This document shows, piece by piece, positions 8,374 through 14,496 of a DNA stretch of 14,496 bases; position 1 is the stretch's first letter, and every line of letters begins with the position of its first letter. The stretch is from the NCBI GenBank assembly GCA_016199665.1, contig JACQGG010000162.1:1-14496 (forward strand). Direction: 5' to 3'. Origin of the DNA: Acidobacteriota bacterium (GTDB lineage: Bacteria > Acidobacteriota > UBA6911 > JACQSX01). The position numbers and the translations under genes are program-made. The notes beneath the pieces are model-generated. The model was given only the letters and a program-made list of their open reading frames with translations, ran no database searches and was not told the origin of the DNA.

Positions 8374-8402
8374 AAGCAAGCTTCCCGGCCGTATGCAAAT
8401 AA
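8370..8402 (+). other. micro-ORF overlapping the start of the 1092-residue protein gene
   Basis: ATG at 8370 forms an ATGA overlap with the previous stop and has AAGGA (8357-8361) 8 bases upstream. It reads MKASFPAVCK and then meets TAA at 8400-8402, past the next gene's ATG at 8393, which itself has no good Shine-Dalgarno sequence. It could be a coupling leader. Alternatively it could be the true start of the next gene separated by a one-base frameshift: adding one base near 8393 would join MKASFPAV directly to the MQITSR signal peptide. Confidence 0.3.
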
Positions 8403-11400
8403 CCTCAAGAATTCCGCTCGTGCTCGCGCTGCTGCTCGCCGCTGCGGCTCTGCTTCTGCTGCGGGCGCAGGGCCCCGTCTCTGGCGATGAAGAGCTCTGG
8501 CAGCATCGCAACCTGGGCAAAGCCTTTTTTGAGAACCCCACCACGCAATATCAGGCAGTGGATGAATTCAAGAAGGCGCTGGATTTGGCGCCCGACTCGG
8601 CTCGGGAACGGCTTAACTACGGTCTCGCCCTGCTGCGCGCGGGAAAGATGGCGGAGGGAGTTGCGGAACTGGAAAAAGTCCAGCGGCAGGAGCCTTCCTT
8701 GCCGCACACCTGGTTCAATCTGGGCGTCATTTTCAAGAAGGAGGCTCAGTATGAGCGATCTATTCAACAGTTTCAAAAGATGGTCGAGCTTGTCCCCGAC
8801 GAGCCCGTGTCCCACTACAACCTGGGCGTCCTCTACAAACTTACGGGCAGACAGGAACAGGTCCTGAAGGAGTTTCAAACTGCCTCGCAGTTGGATCCCA
8901 ATTTGGCCGGGCCGCACTTTCAGCTTGCAAACACTTACCGTGCGCTGGGCAGGGCGGAGGACGCCGACCGCGAGCTGAAAGTGTTCCAGGAGATCAAGAA
9001 ACGCCAGGCTGGCGCAGCGGTGCCCGAGGACCTGGAGTGGAGCACCTTTGCCGAGATTCTTGATCTGGTTGAACCCGTAGCCGGAGCGGCCGAGACAGCG
9101 CCCCGCCCCGAGCTAAGGTTTAGGGACACGGAGACAGCCGCAGGCCTGAGTGTGGAAAACGCCGGCCTGGCGCTGCTGGACACCCTGGGCGATGCAACAA
9201 CCGACCTGCTTGCCTGGTCGTCAGGCCGTGTGGGCCTCTACCGGCGGGGAGTCCGGCAAGTTGAGAACTCAGGGTTGTCCGAACTGGCAAATGCGGTCTC
9301 TGCCGCCCCGGGCGACTTCAACAATGACGGTTTGGCCGATCTGTGCGTGATCACTGACTCTGACGCGATCCTCTATGTGAATGCCAAAGGGACATTCCAG
9401 AAGCAGCCGGCGGCGCTGGCGGCCGGCCGTTACCGCAGGGCGATCTGGATCGACTATGATCACGACGGAGACGTTGATCTGATTTTGCTTGGGGACGCCT
9501 CGCAGTTGTGGCGCAACAACGGTGCTGCCGGCTTCAGCAACGAGTCTGCCTCTTTCCCGTTTGTCGCAGGCCGCGCGGCCGACGGAGTCATCCTCGACTT
9601 GGTCAAGGATACCCACGTCAGCGACCTGGCGGTGATCTATCAGGACCGGGCCGCCGTCTTGTATCGCGACAGGCTGGCTGGCAGGTATGAAGCCCTTCCA
9701 CTGCAGGCCCCGGCAACCGGAAGCCGGTGGATTGTCGCGTCTGATATCGATAATGACGGCTGGACCGATCTGGCCCTGGCTTCCGACGCCGGCCTTCAAT
9801 TTCTCCGCAATGCCCAGGGAAAGCTGCAGCCGGTTCCCGGTCCCGCGTCTGCCAAAGGGTCAATCCTTTTTGCAGATCTGCAGAACCGGGGCGCGGGAGA
9901 TCTGATTGCGGGCGCGCAGGCCCATGACAACCAGGGGCTGTTTCGCTTTTCCGAAGGGAGAGCTCTCGCCGATCTGGAAGGCACGGCGGCCTCTGTGGCG
10001 GCCGATTTTGACGGAGACGGGCGGGTGGATCTGGCGGTGGTATCCGACAAGGGCAGCCTGCGCCTGCTTACCAATGAGACGGCCGGAGCCGGTCACTGGA
10101 TCGGGGTTTCGCTGCTTGGCGTTCGCAACCTCAAGCTCGCCCCAGGGGCGCAGGTTGAGATCAAGGCCGGCGCCCTTTATCAGAAAAAAATCTACCGGGG
10201 GGTGCCGCTCTTGTTCGGCCTTCAGGCGCGCCGCGAAACGGAGACGGTTCGCATCACATGGCCGAACCTCCTCATACAGAACGAGATCAGGCAGCCTGCC
10301 GACAAGTCGGTCGCCTACCAGGAAAAGCAGCGGCTGTCGGGCTCCTGCCCCATGATCTTCGCCTGGAACGGAAAGAAGTTTGAGTTCATCACCGACATTC
10401 TGGGAATCGCGCCGCTCGGCGTAAGCGGAGGAGACGGCCAGTACCTGCCGGTCGACCACCAGGAGTACATCCAAATCCCGGGGACCTCGCTGGCGGCGGT
10501 CGACAACCGCTACCAGATCCGCATCACCGAAGAGTTGCACGAGGTGGCCTACCTGGATCAAGTGAAGCTGCTGGCAGTGGACCATCCCGCCGGCATGGAC
10601 ATGTTCACAAATGAAAAATTCCAGGCGCCGCCTTTTCCCGGACTCCGGCTCTACGGCGTGAAGCGGCGCATTGATGCCAGGTCCGCCCGCGATCACAGGG
10701 ATCGCGACGTTCTCAGTCAGATTCTCCGCCGGGATCGCACCTACCCGGATTTTGAAAGAGACCCTTCCGGCGTCGCCGAATCTCATTTCATTGACCTCGA
10801 TTTCGGCCCACAAGCAGCCCCCGGCAACCGTGCGATTCTGGTATTGCACGGGTGGTTTGACTGGGCGGACGGCAGCACCTTCCTGAGAGTTTCACAGGAG
10901 CGAAAGGGCGGGCTGCGAATGCCCTATCTTCAGGTCCGGGACCCCCAGGGACGCTGGCAGACCGTGGTGGAGGACATGGGAATTCCAACCGGCAAGCCAA
11001 AGACGATTGTTGTGGAGCTGACTGGCAAGTTTCTTTCCGCTTCCCGTCAGATCCGCATCGGGACCGACCTTTGCGTCTACTGGGACGAGATTTTCCTCAG
11101 CGAGGAGACGGGCCCACCATCGTCAGTCGTGTTGTCACCCCTGGAGACGGCTGCGGTTGAACTCCGCTTCGGCGGCTTTTCCGCTCTGGACGTTCACCCG
11201 GAGCGAAAGCAGCCGGAGTGGTTTGATTACACGCGGCGGACATCGACCTCAAACTGGAATCCCACGCCGGGACTTTACACCCGCTACGGCGACGTGCGGG
11301 AACTGCTCGACAGCGCGGAAGACCGGTTCGTCATCATGGGCTCGGGCGATGAACTTCGTTTCCTGTTTGACCCGCAGAAGCTGCCGCGGCTCAAGCCCGG

Positions 11401-11671
11401 ATTCAAGCGGGACTTCCTGCTGCAGGTGGACGGCTGGGCCAAAGACGCGGATTGGAACACGGCTTTGTCCCAGACGGTTGAACCCTTGCCTTTTCATGGG
11501 ATGAGCCGGTACCCTTACCCGGAAGAGGAAAAATTCCCGGATGATCCGGGGCACCGAGAGTACAGAGCACGGTACAACACGCGTCCTGCTCTGCGGCTGT
11601 TGCGTCCGCTGGACGAGGGAATTCGGAATTGCGGACTGCGGATTGCGGATTGCGGCTGGAAGCAATTTTGA
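8393..11671 (+). CDS. large exported TPR / FG-GAP / UnbV-like fusion protein with conserved-looking C-terminal region
   Basis: 1092-residue protein with a hydrophobic signal sequence (about residues 7-25, LALLLAAAALLLL). TPR units lie at about residues 50-205 (clearest at 104-137, 138-171 and 172-205, with NLGVIF, YNLGVLY and FQLANTYRALG). FG-GAP-like motifs are sparser than in the neighbours: 308 (DFNNDG), 354 (DYDHDG), 451 (DIDNDG) and 538 (DFDGDG). A divergent ASPIC/UnbV-like segment at about 565-645 (LAPGAQVEI, LLFGLQA, ITWPNLL) lacks the NR.A.G signature of the neighbours. Residues about 650-1072 form a long region starting CPMIFAWNGKKFEFITDILG and including DGWAKDADWNTALSQTVEPL (1013-1032). 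I recall similar tails in acidobacterial TPR/FG-GAP proteins but cannot assign a function. The last roughly 15 residues (about 1078-1092) are encoded by a heptamer repeat array and are probably not ancestral. ATG 8393 lacks a Shine-Dalgarno sequence; see the micro-ORF at 8370. It is the last gene of the block. Confidence 0.88.
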   Translation: MQITSRIPLVLALLLAAAALLLLRAQGPVSGDEELWQHRNLGKAFFENPTTQYQAVDEFKKALDLAPDSARERLNYGLALLRAGKMAEGVAELEKVQRQEPSLPHTWFNLGVIFKKEAQYERSIQQFQKMVELVPDEPVSHYNLGVLYKLTGRQEQVLKEFQTASQLDPNLAGPHFQLANTYRALGRAEDADRELKVFQEIKKRQAGAAVPEDLEWSTFAEILDLVEPVAGAAETAPRPELRFRDTETAAGLSVENAGLALLDTLGDATTDLLAWSSGRVGLYRRGVRQVENSGLSELANAVSAAPGDFNNDGLADLCVITDSDAILYVNAKGTFQKQPAALAAGRYRRAIWIDYDHDGDVDLILLGDASQLWRNNGAAGFSNESASFPFVAGRAADGVILDLVKDTHVSDLAVIYQDRAAVLYRDRLAGRYEALPLQAPATGSRWIVASDIDNDGWTDLALASDAGLQFLRNAQGKLQPVPGPASAKGSILFADLQNRGAGDLIAGAQAHDNQGLFRFSEGRALADLEGTAASVAADFDGDGRVDLAVVSDKGSLRLLTNETAGAGHWIGVSLLGVRNLKLAPGAQVEIKAGALYQKKIYRGVPLLFGLQARRETETVRITWPNLLIQNEIRQPADKSVAYQEKQRLSGSCPMIFAWNGKKFEFITDILGIAPLGVSGGDGQYLPVDHQEYIQIPGTSLAAVDNRYQIRITEELHEVAYLDQVKLLAVDHPAGMDMFTNEKFQAPPFPGLRLYGVKRRIDARSARDHRDRDVLSQILRRDRTYPDFERDPSGVAESHFIDLDFGPQAAPGNRAILVLHGWFDWADGSTFLRVSQERKGGLRMPYLQVRDPQGRWQTVVEDMGIPTGKPKTIVVELTGKFLSASRQIRIGTDLCVYWDEIFLSEETGPPSSVVLSPLETAAVELRFGGFSALDVHPERKQPEWFDYTRRTSTSNWNPTPGLYTRYGDVRELLDSAEDRFVIMGSGDELRFLFDPQKLPRLKPGFKRDFLLQVDGWAKDADWNTALSQTVEPLPFHGMSRYPYPEEEKFPDDPGHREYRARYNTRPALRLLRPLDEGIRNCGLRIADCGWKQF
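11625..11659 (+). repeat. GGATTGC-type heptamer tandem array inside a gene's 3' end
   Basis: Four units, GGAATTGC, GGACTGC, GGATTGC and GGATTGC, are followed by GGCTGG. Read on the minus strand this gives the IRNPQSA-like peptide pattern that recurs in environmental bacterial genomes, because three heptamers equal seven codons. Here the array lies in frame within the last codons of the upstream gene, whose stop (TGA 11669-11671) comes just after it. Confidence 0.7.
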
Positions 11672-11719
11672 TTTAATGGTTTTCGATGATGGAGACGAAG
11701 CAGAAATCCCGGCCTGCTG

Positions 11720-11766
11720 AACTTCGCGTCTTAGCGGTGAGTTTTTGCACATGTCCTGAGAGGAGG
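11720..11766 (+). repeat. CTTCGCG...TTTTTGCAC dispersed repeat, copy A
   Basis: This stretch begins ACTTCGCG (11721-11728) and continues through GGTGAGTTTTTGCACAT (11736-11752) to CCTGAGAG (11755-11762). The same ordered blocks appear in copy B at 12131-12186. It resembles a common environmental intergenic repeat whose reverse strand reads as TAKTRS/NAKSAK-like peptides. It ends at the ribosome binding site of the ACP gene. A 30-codon open frame (11686-11778) crosses it and is probably not a gene. Confidence 0.55.
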
Positions 11767-11770
11767 AGGA
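11761..11770 (+). promoter_or_regulatory. strong ribosome binding site of the ACP gene
   Basis: AGGAGGAGGA ends 8 bases before the ATG at 11779. It is the best Shine-Dalgarno match in the window and contrasts with the weak or absent sites of most neighbours, which rely on overlaps. It fits the high expression expected of an acyl carrier protein. Confidence 0.75.
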
Positions 11771-11778
11771 ATATCTGA

Positions 11779-12054
11779 ATGAGTAACGGAAGTATCACGA
11801 CCGACGAGGTTCGACATGAAGTCAGGCGCAGGATCGCCGAGTTGACGGAACGCAGTCCCGAGGAAGTGACTGACACCGCACTGTTTATCGAAGAACTAGG
11901 AATTGACTCATTAATGGCCATCGAGCTGATGGTCGCGCTGGACAAGGAATACAAGATTGACATCCCGGAGGAGAGATTTCGCGCAATCAAGAATGTCAAC
12001 GATGCGGTCACCGTTGTGATGGAATACATGGGCGGAGCGGAGAAACCGGCGTAG
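11779..12054 (+). CDS. acyl carrier protein
   Basis: 91-residue acyl carrier protein. After 4'-phosphopantetheine is attached to Ser44, it would carry acyl intermediates in the cytoplasm for the ketosynthases encoded downstream. The attachment motif is GIDSLMAIEL (residues 41-50), with the D-S-L core at 43-45. The family's usual helix I (DEVRHEVRRRIAELT, 9-23) and acidic helix II precede and follow it. The length is a little above the usual 75-85 residues because of short tails. It stands apart from both neighbours (107 and 187 bases), flanked by the two repeat copies, and has its own strong ribosome binding site. The FabF-type genes downstream suggest a type II fatty-acid or polyketide-like pathway rather than a lone housekeeping ACP: no fabD, fabG or fabH is seen nearby. 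The acyl substrate cannot be read from the sequence. Confidence 0.92.
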   Translation: MSNGSITTDEVRHEVRRRIAELTERSPEEVTDTALFIEELGIDSLMAIELMVALDKEYKIDIPEERFRAIKNVNDAVTVVMEYMGGAEKPA

Positions 12055-12241
12055 GGGTCGCCCGATGCAGGGTCGATTCTCTGATTGGATTTCACCGGCT
12101 TCCGACGGGGAACAGAGGCTGGATCGGAAATACTTCGCGGAGTTTGCGTTCTTTCCAGTGAAGTCTTTTTGCACATTCGCTGAGAGCTGACCGCCGGGGG
12201 CTGTCCCATTTTCACGAAGGGAACCAAGGACTCATCACGGT
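12055..12241. other. intergenic spacer between ACP and ketosynthase genes
   Basis: This 187-base spacer contains repeat copy B and no recognised RNA or terminator. A 41-codon open frame (12065-12190, ending SFCTFAES) crosses the repeat and is probably not a gene. AAGGA at 12226-12230, 11 bases before ATG 12242, is a usable ribosome binding site for the ketosynthase. A promoter for the ketosynthase pair could lie here, but I see no clear consensus pair. Confidence 0.4.
12131..12186 (+). repeat. CTTCGCG...TTTTTGCAC dispersed repeat, copy B
   Basis: Shares with copy A the blocks ACTTCGCG (12132-12139), GTGA, TTTTTGCACAT (12166-12176) and CTGAGAG (12180-12186), in the same order and orientation, with a longer middle (TTTGCGTTCTTTCCA, 12143-12157). 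The two copies bracket the ACP gene as direct repeats. Confidence 0.55.
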
Positions 12242-13459
12242 ATGCATCGAGTCGTCATCACCGGGCTTGGCCTGCTGACGCCCATCGGCTTCGGCAAAGA
12301 AGTTTTCTGGAAAGCCCTCACCGCGGGGACCAGCGGCATTGCGCCTGTGACCGCTTTCGACACGTCCCCTTTTCCCGCACATCTGGGGGCGGAAGTGAAA
12401 AACTTCAATCCGGCTCCCTGCTTTCGGAAGAGTTCGCCGGAACAGGTCGGAAGGGCATCGCAGCTTGCCGTTGCGGCGGCGCGGATGTCGGTTGAAGATG
12501 CAGCCATCAATCTGGAGAGCCTCAACCGCAGCCGCGTCGGGGTCTCCATGGGCACGACATCCGGAGAACCGCTGTTTGTCGAGCAATACAACGACATCCG
12601 CAAAGCTGAAGGGCTGGAAGCGGTGCCCGGGGAAATTATGCCAAGATACCCCTGCAATGTGATCCCCAGCAACATCGCCATTGAGCTGGATCTTCACGGT
12701 CCCTGCCTGATGATCCCCACCGCCTGCGCCGCCGGCAACTATGCAATCGGGTACGGCTTTGACCTGATTCGCATGGGAAGGACCGATCTCATGCTGGCGG
12801 GCGGCGCCGACGCCTTTTCGCGCATCACCTACATGGGCTTTGCCCGTCTGGGCGCCATTGCGCCGGAACGATGCCAGCCGTTCGACAAGAACCGCAAGGG
12901 CATGGTTCCGGGAGAAGGCGCCGCAGTGCTGGTGCTGGAGGCGCTGGAGGCGGCGCGCGCCCGCGGCGCGCGCATCTACGCCGAGGTGCTCGGCTACGGG
13001 CTCAGTTGCGACGCGCATCACATGACGGCGGCTCATCCGGAAGGAGACGGCGCGATCCGGGCCATGACTTTGGCGCTCCGCGAGAGCGACATGACCATTG
13101 CCGACGTGGATTACATCAGCGCCCATGGAACCGGCACTCCGACCAATGACCGCGTGGAATCCATTGCGGTGCAGCGGCTGTTTGGCGATCGGGCCGGCAA
13201 GATCCCCATAAGCTCCATCAAGTCGATGATTGGCCATACCATGGGCGCTGCCAGTGCCATCGAAGCCGTCGCCTGCGCCCTGGCGGTCGACACCGGAACC
13301 ATCCCGCCAACGATCAACTACGAGGAGCCCGATCCGGAGTGCAATCTCGACTATGTGCCCAACCACGCGCGACAAACCCATCCTCGTGTCGTCTTGAACA
13401 ACGCATACGCCTTCGGCGGCAATAATGCGTCGCTCTGCCTGGCGAGGTACCCGGGGTGA
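12242..13459 (+). CDS. beta-ketoacyl-ACP synthase, FabF-like (KS-alpha)
   Basis: 405-residue condensing enzyme of the thiolase fold. It would join an acyl chain to malonyl-ACP by decarboxylative Claisen condensation in the cytoplasm. The complete active set is visible: nucleophile Cys162 in TACAAGNYAIGYG, His295 in SAHGTGTPTND, Lys327 in SIKSMIGH and His332 in GHTMGAASAIEAV. The C-terminal NNAYAFGGNNASL motif (386-398) matches the FabF oxyanion and gating loop region. The length is normal for FabF. The start ATG is supported by the MHRVVITGLG opening typical of the family and by AAGGA 11 bases upstream. The stop overlaps the next gene's GTG by 4 bases (GTGA), so the two ketosynthase homologues are translationally coupled, as in KS-alpha/KS-beta pairs. 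Without downstream genes I cannot tell fatty acid elongation from type II polyketide or polyene synthesis; the degenerate partner favours the latter. Confidence 0.92.
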   Translation: MHRVVITGLGLLTPIGFGKEVFWKALTAGTSGIAPVTAFDTSPFPAHLGAEVKNFNPAPCFRKSSPEQVGRASQLAVAAARMSVEDAAINLESLNRSRVGVSMGTTSGEPLFVEQYNDIRKAEGLEAVPGEIMPRYPCNVIPSNIAIELDLHGPCLMIPTACAAGNYAIGYGFDLIRMGRTDLMLAGGADAFSRITYMGFARLGAIAPERCQPFDKNRKGMVPGEGAAVLVLEALEAARARGARIYAEVLGYGLSCDAHHMTAAHPEGDGAIRAMTLALRESDMTIADVDYISAHGTGTPTNDRVESIAVQRLFGDRAGKIPISSIKSMIGHTMGAASAIEAVACALAVDTGTIPPTINYEEPDPECNLDYVPNHARQTHPRVVLNNAYAFGGNNASLCLARYPG

Positions 13460-14496
13460 GCCGCCGGGTCATGGTCACCGGCGCCGGCGTCATCACCTCC
13501 ATCGGCGCCGGAATTGAAGCGTTCAGCGAAGCCCTCTATGAGGGACGCTGCGGAATCGCCTCCAGCGCTTTGATCGGCGCGAGTCCGGCGCCCGCGGCGG
13601 AGATCCGAAACTTCACTCCCGAGCCGTGGCTGGGCAACAAGGGGATTCGCGTCCTGGACCGAAGCGCGCGGCTTCTCTGCGTGGCCGCGCAGATGGCGCT
13701 GACCCATTCCGACCTTGCGCGGCGCGCCGCCGGGGGCGAAGATCCGAGTCTGGGGCTGATTTGCGGCACCATGTTTGGCAGTGTACACAGCATTACCGCA
13801 TTTGACTGGAGCGGCCTGACCGACGGACCCAAGTATGTCAACCCGATGGATTTTCCCAACACCGTGATCAACTCCCCCGCAGGACAAGCCGCAATCCGCT
13901 ACAAACTGCGGGGCGTCAATTCTACGATTTCATCCGGTCTGGCGTCCGGGCTGTACGCCATCCATTATGCGTCCGAATTCCTGCGTCTCGGCCGGGCCGG
14001 GGCGCTTCTCGCCGGCGGAGTGGAGGAACTGTGTGAGGAATCATTTCTCGGTTTCTGCAAGAACGGACTCATTTCCGCGCGCGGAAGAATTGCGCCGTTC
14101 GCTCCTGATCGCGATGGCACCGTTTTGGGGGAAGGCTCGGCGCTTTGGGTGCTGGAAACCGAAGAGGCGGCGCGGGAGCGAGGCGCCGCTCCGCTGCTGG
14201 AAGTGTGCGGTTTCGGCGCCGCACATGATGCCCACAGCATCACGGCATACCAGTTGAGAGCGGAAGGAGCGACCGCCGCAATCGAGGAAGCTTTGCGGTC
14301 GTCTGGAATCGGACCGGAAGCGGTCGGCATGGTTGTCGCCAGCGCCGGTGGGAGCCGGGCCGGAGACCGGATGGAAGCGCGCGCGCTGGCCAACATTTTC
14401 GGCGCCCGTTTGGCGGAGATCCCGGTCTGCGCGCCCAAGGCCGCCTTCGGCGAGGCGCTGGGAGCGTCCGGAGCGCTGCTGGCCGTCACCGCCGGC
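13456..14496 (+). CDS. ketosynthase homologue lacking catalytic residues (chain-length-factor-like KS-beta), 3' end outside the window
   Basis: The frame is open from GTG 13456 to the window end (347 codons). GTG is supported by the GTGA overlap, GAGG 8 bases upstream (13444-13447) and the VSRRVMVTGAGVITSIG opening. Aligned to the preceding ketosynthase on the shared YAI, LAGG and DR.E positions, the nucleophile Cys becomes Leu162 (SSGLASGLYAI), the first His becomes Ser296 (VVASAGGSRAGDR) and the second His becomes Glu333 (FGEALGA). Lys328 is kept. It therefore should not catalyse condensation. In type II polyketide systems such a partner, the chain-length factor, dimerises with KS-alpha and shapes product length. 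Classical factors usually carry Gln at the Cys position, so Leu is unusual. The fold core (VNSPAGQAAIRYKLRG, residues 138-153; PFAPDRDGTVLGEGSAL, 214-230) is well kept, arguing against a pseudogene. The remaining roughly 50-60 residues lie beyond the window. Confidence 0.85.
   Translation, partial: MSRRVMVTGAGVITSIGAGIEAFSEALYEGRCGIASSALIGASPAPAAEIRNFTPEPWLGNKGIRVLDRSARLLCVAAQMALTHSDLARRAAGGEDPSLGLICGTMFGSVHSITAFDWSGLTDGPKYVNPMDFPNTVINSPAGQAAIRYKLRGVNSTISSGLASGLYAIHYASEFLRLGRAGALLAGGVEELCEESFLGFCKNGLISARGRIAPFAPDRDGTVLGEGSALWVLETEEAARERGAAPLLEVCGFGAAHDAHSITAYQLRAEGATAAIEEALRSSGIGPEAVGMVVASAGGSRAGDRMEARALANIFGARLAEIPVCAPKAAFGEALGASGALLAVTAG

Noticed and set aside
11625..11659. CRISPR array
   Set aside because: The repeat unit is 7 bases with no spacers and no cas genes.
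12065..12190. 41-codon + strand open frame between the ACP and ketosynthase genes
   Set aside because: It runs through dispersed repeat copy B. The analogous frame through copy A (11686-11778) shares only the repeat-encoded SFCT, so both look like translated repeat DNA.
12212..13381. 389-codon minus-strand open frame opposite the ketosynthase
   Set aside because: The opposite frame has complete FabF active-site motifs. The minus product has no recognisable domain and is rich in His, Gly and Arg, as antisense frames of GC-rich genes are.
12242..14496. Interpretation as an enediyne cluster because of the UnbV-type neighbours
   Set aside because: Enediyne synthesis uses a large iterative PksE, which is absent. 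The genes here are separate type II-like ACP and ketosynthases, and UnbV-type domains are common outside such clusters.

Overview
The window is high-GC bacterial DNA, with every convincing gene on the + strand. Three things point to a soil or sediment bacterium of the Acidobacteriota type, though this is inference and no rRNA or taxonomic marker is present: the run of CRTAC1-like (FG-GAP plus ASPIC/UnbV) secreted proteins, the TPR/FG-GAP fusion protein, and the GGATTGC-type and CTTCGCG-type intergenic repeats.

Layout. (1) 174-1640 is a solitary SPPY-type DNA methyltransferase, visibly more A+T-rich than what follows, with a good sigma70-like promoter candidate just upstream. (2) 1780-11671 is a tightly packed run of five genes: an FG-GAP/UnbV protein with a membrane anchor and an NTF2-like N-terminal region; a second FG-GAP/UnbV protein; a small TPR protein; a third FG-GAP/UnbV protein that is a tandem paralogue of the second; and a 1092-residue protein that fuses TPRs, FG-GAP repeats, a divergent UnbV region and a long C-terminal region. 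The first four genes join by 4-, 4- and 1-base stop/start overlaps. (3) 11625-12190 is rich in repeats and surrounds a lone acyl carrier protein gene (11779-12054) with a very strong ribosome binding site. (4) 12242-14496 holds a FabF-like ketosynthase with an intact Cys-His-Lys-His set. It overlaps by 4 bases a second ketosynthase homologue that lacks the nucleophilic Cys and both His residues and runs off the window end; together they look like a KS-alpha/chain-length-factor pair.

How the genes may work together. The FG-GAP/TPR block encodes exported proteins with many DxDxDG calcium-loop motifs, probably a co-translated set of surface or periplasmic beta-propellers with a TPR partner. The fusion of both modules in the last gene supports a physical association. 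The ACP, KS and KS-beta genes look like the start of a type II fatty-acid or polyketide-like pathway continuing beyond the window. UnbV takes its name from enediyne polyketide clusters, so its placement beside an ACP/KS/CLF set is suggestive. However, the two blocks are separated by repeat DNA, and nothing here proves they share a pathway.
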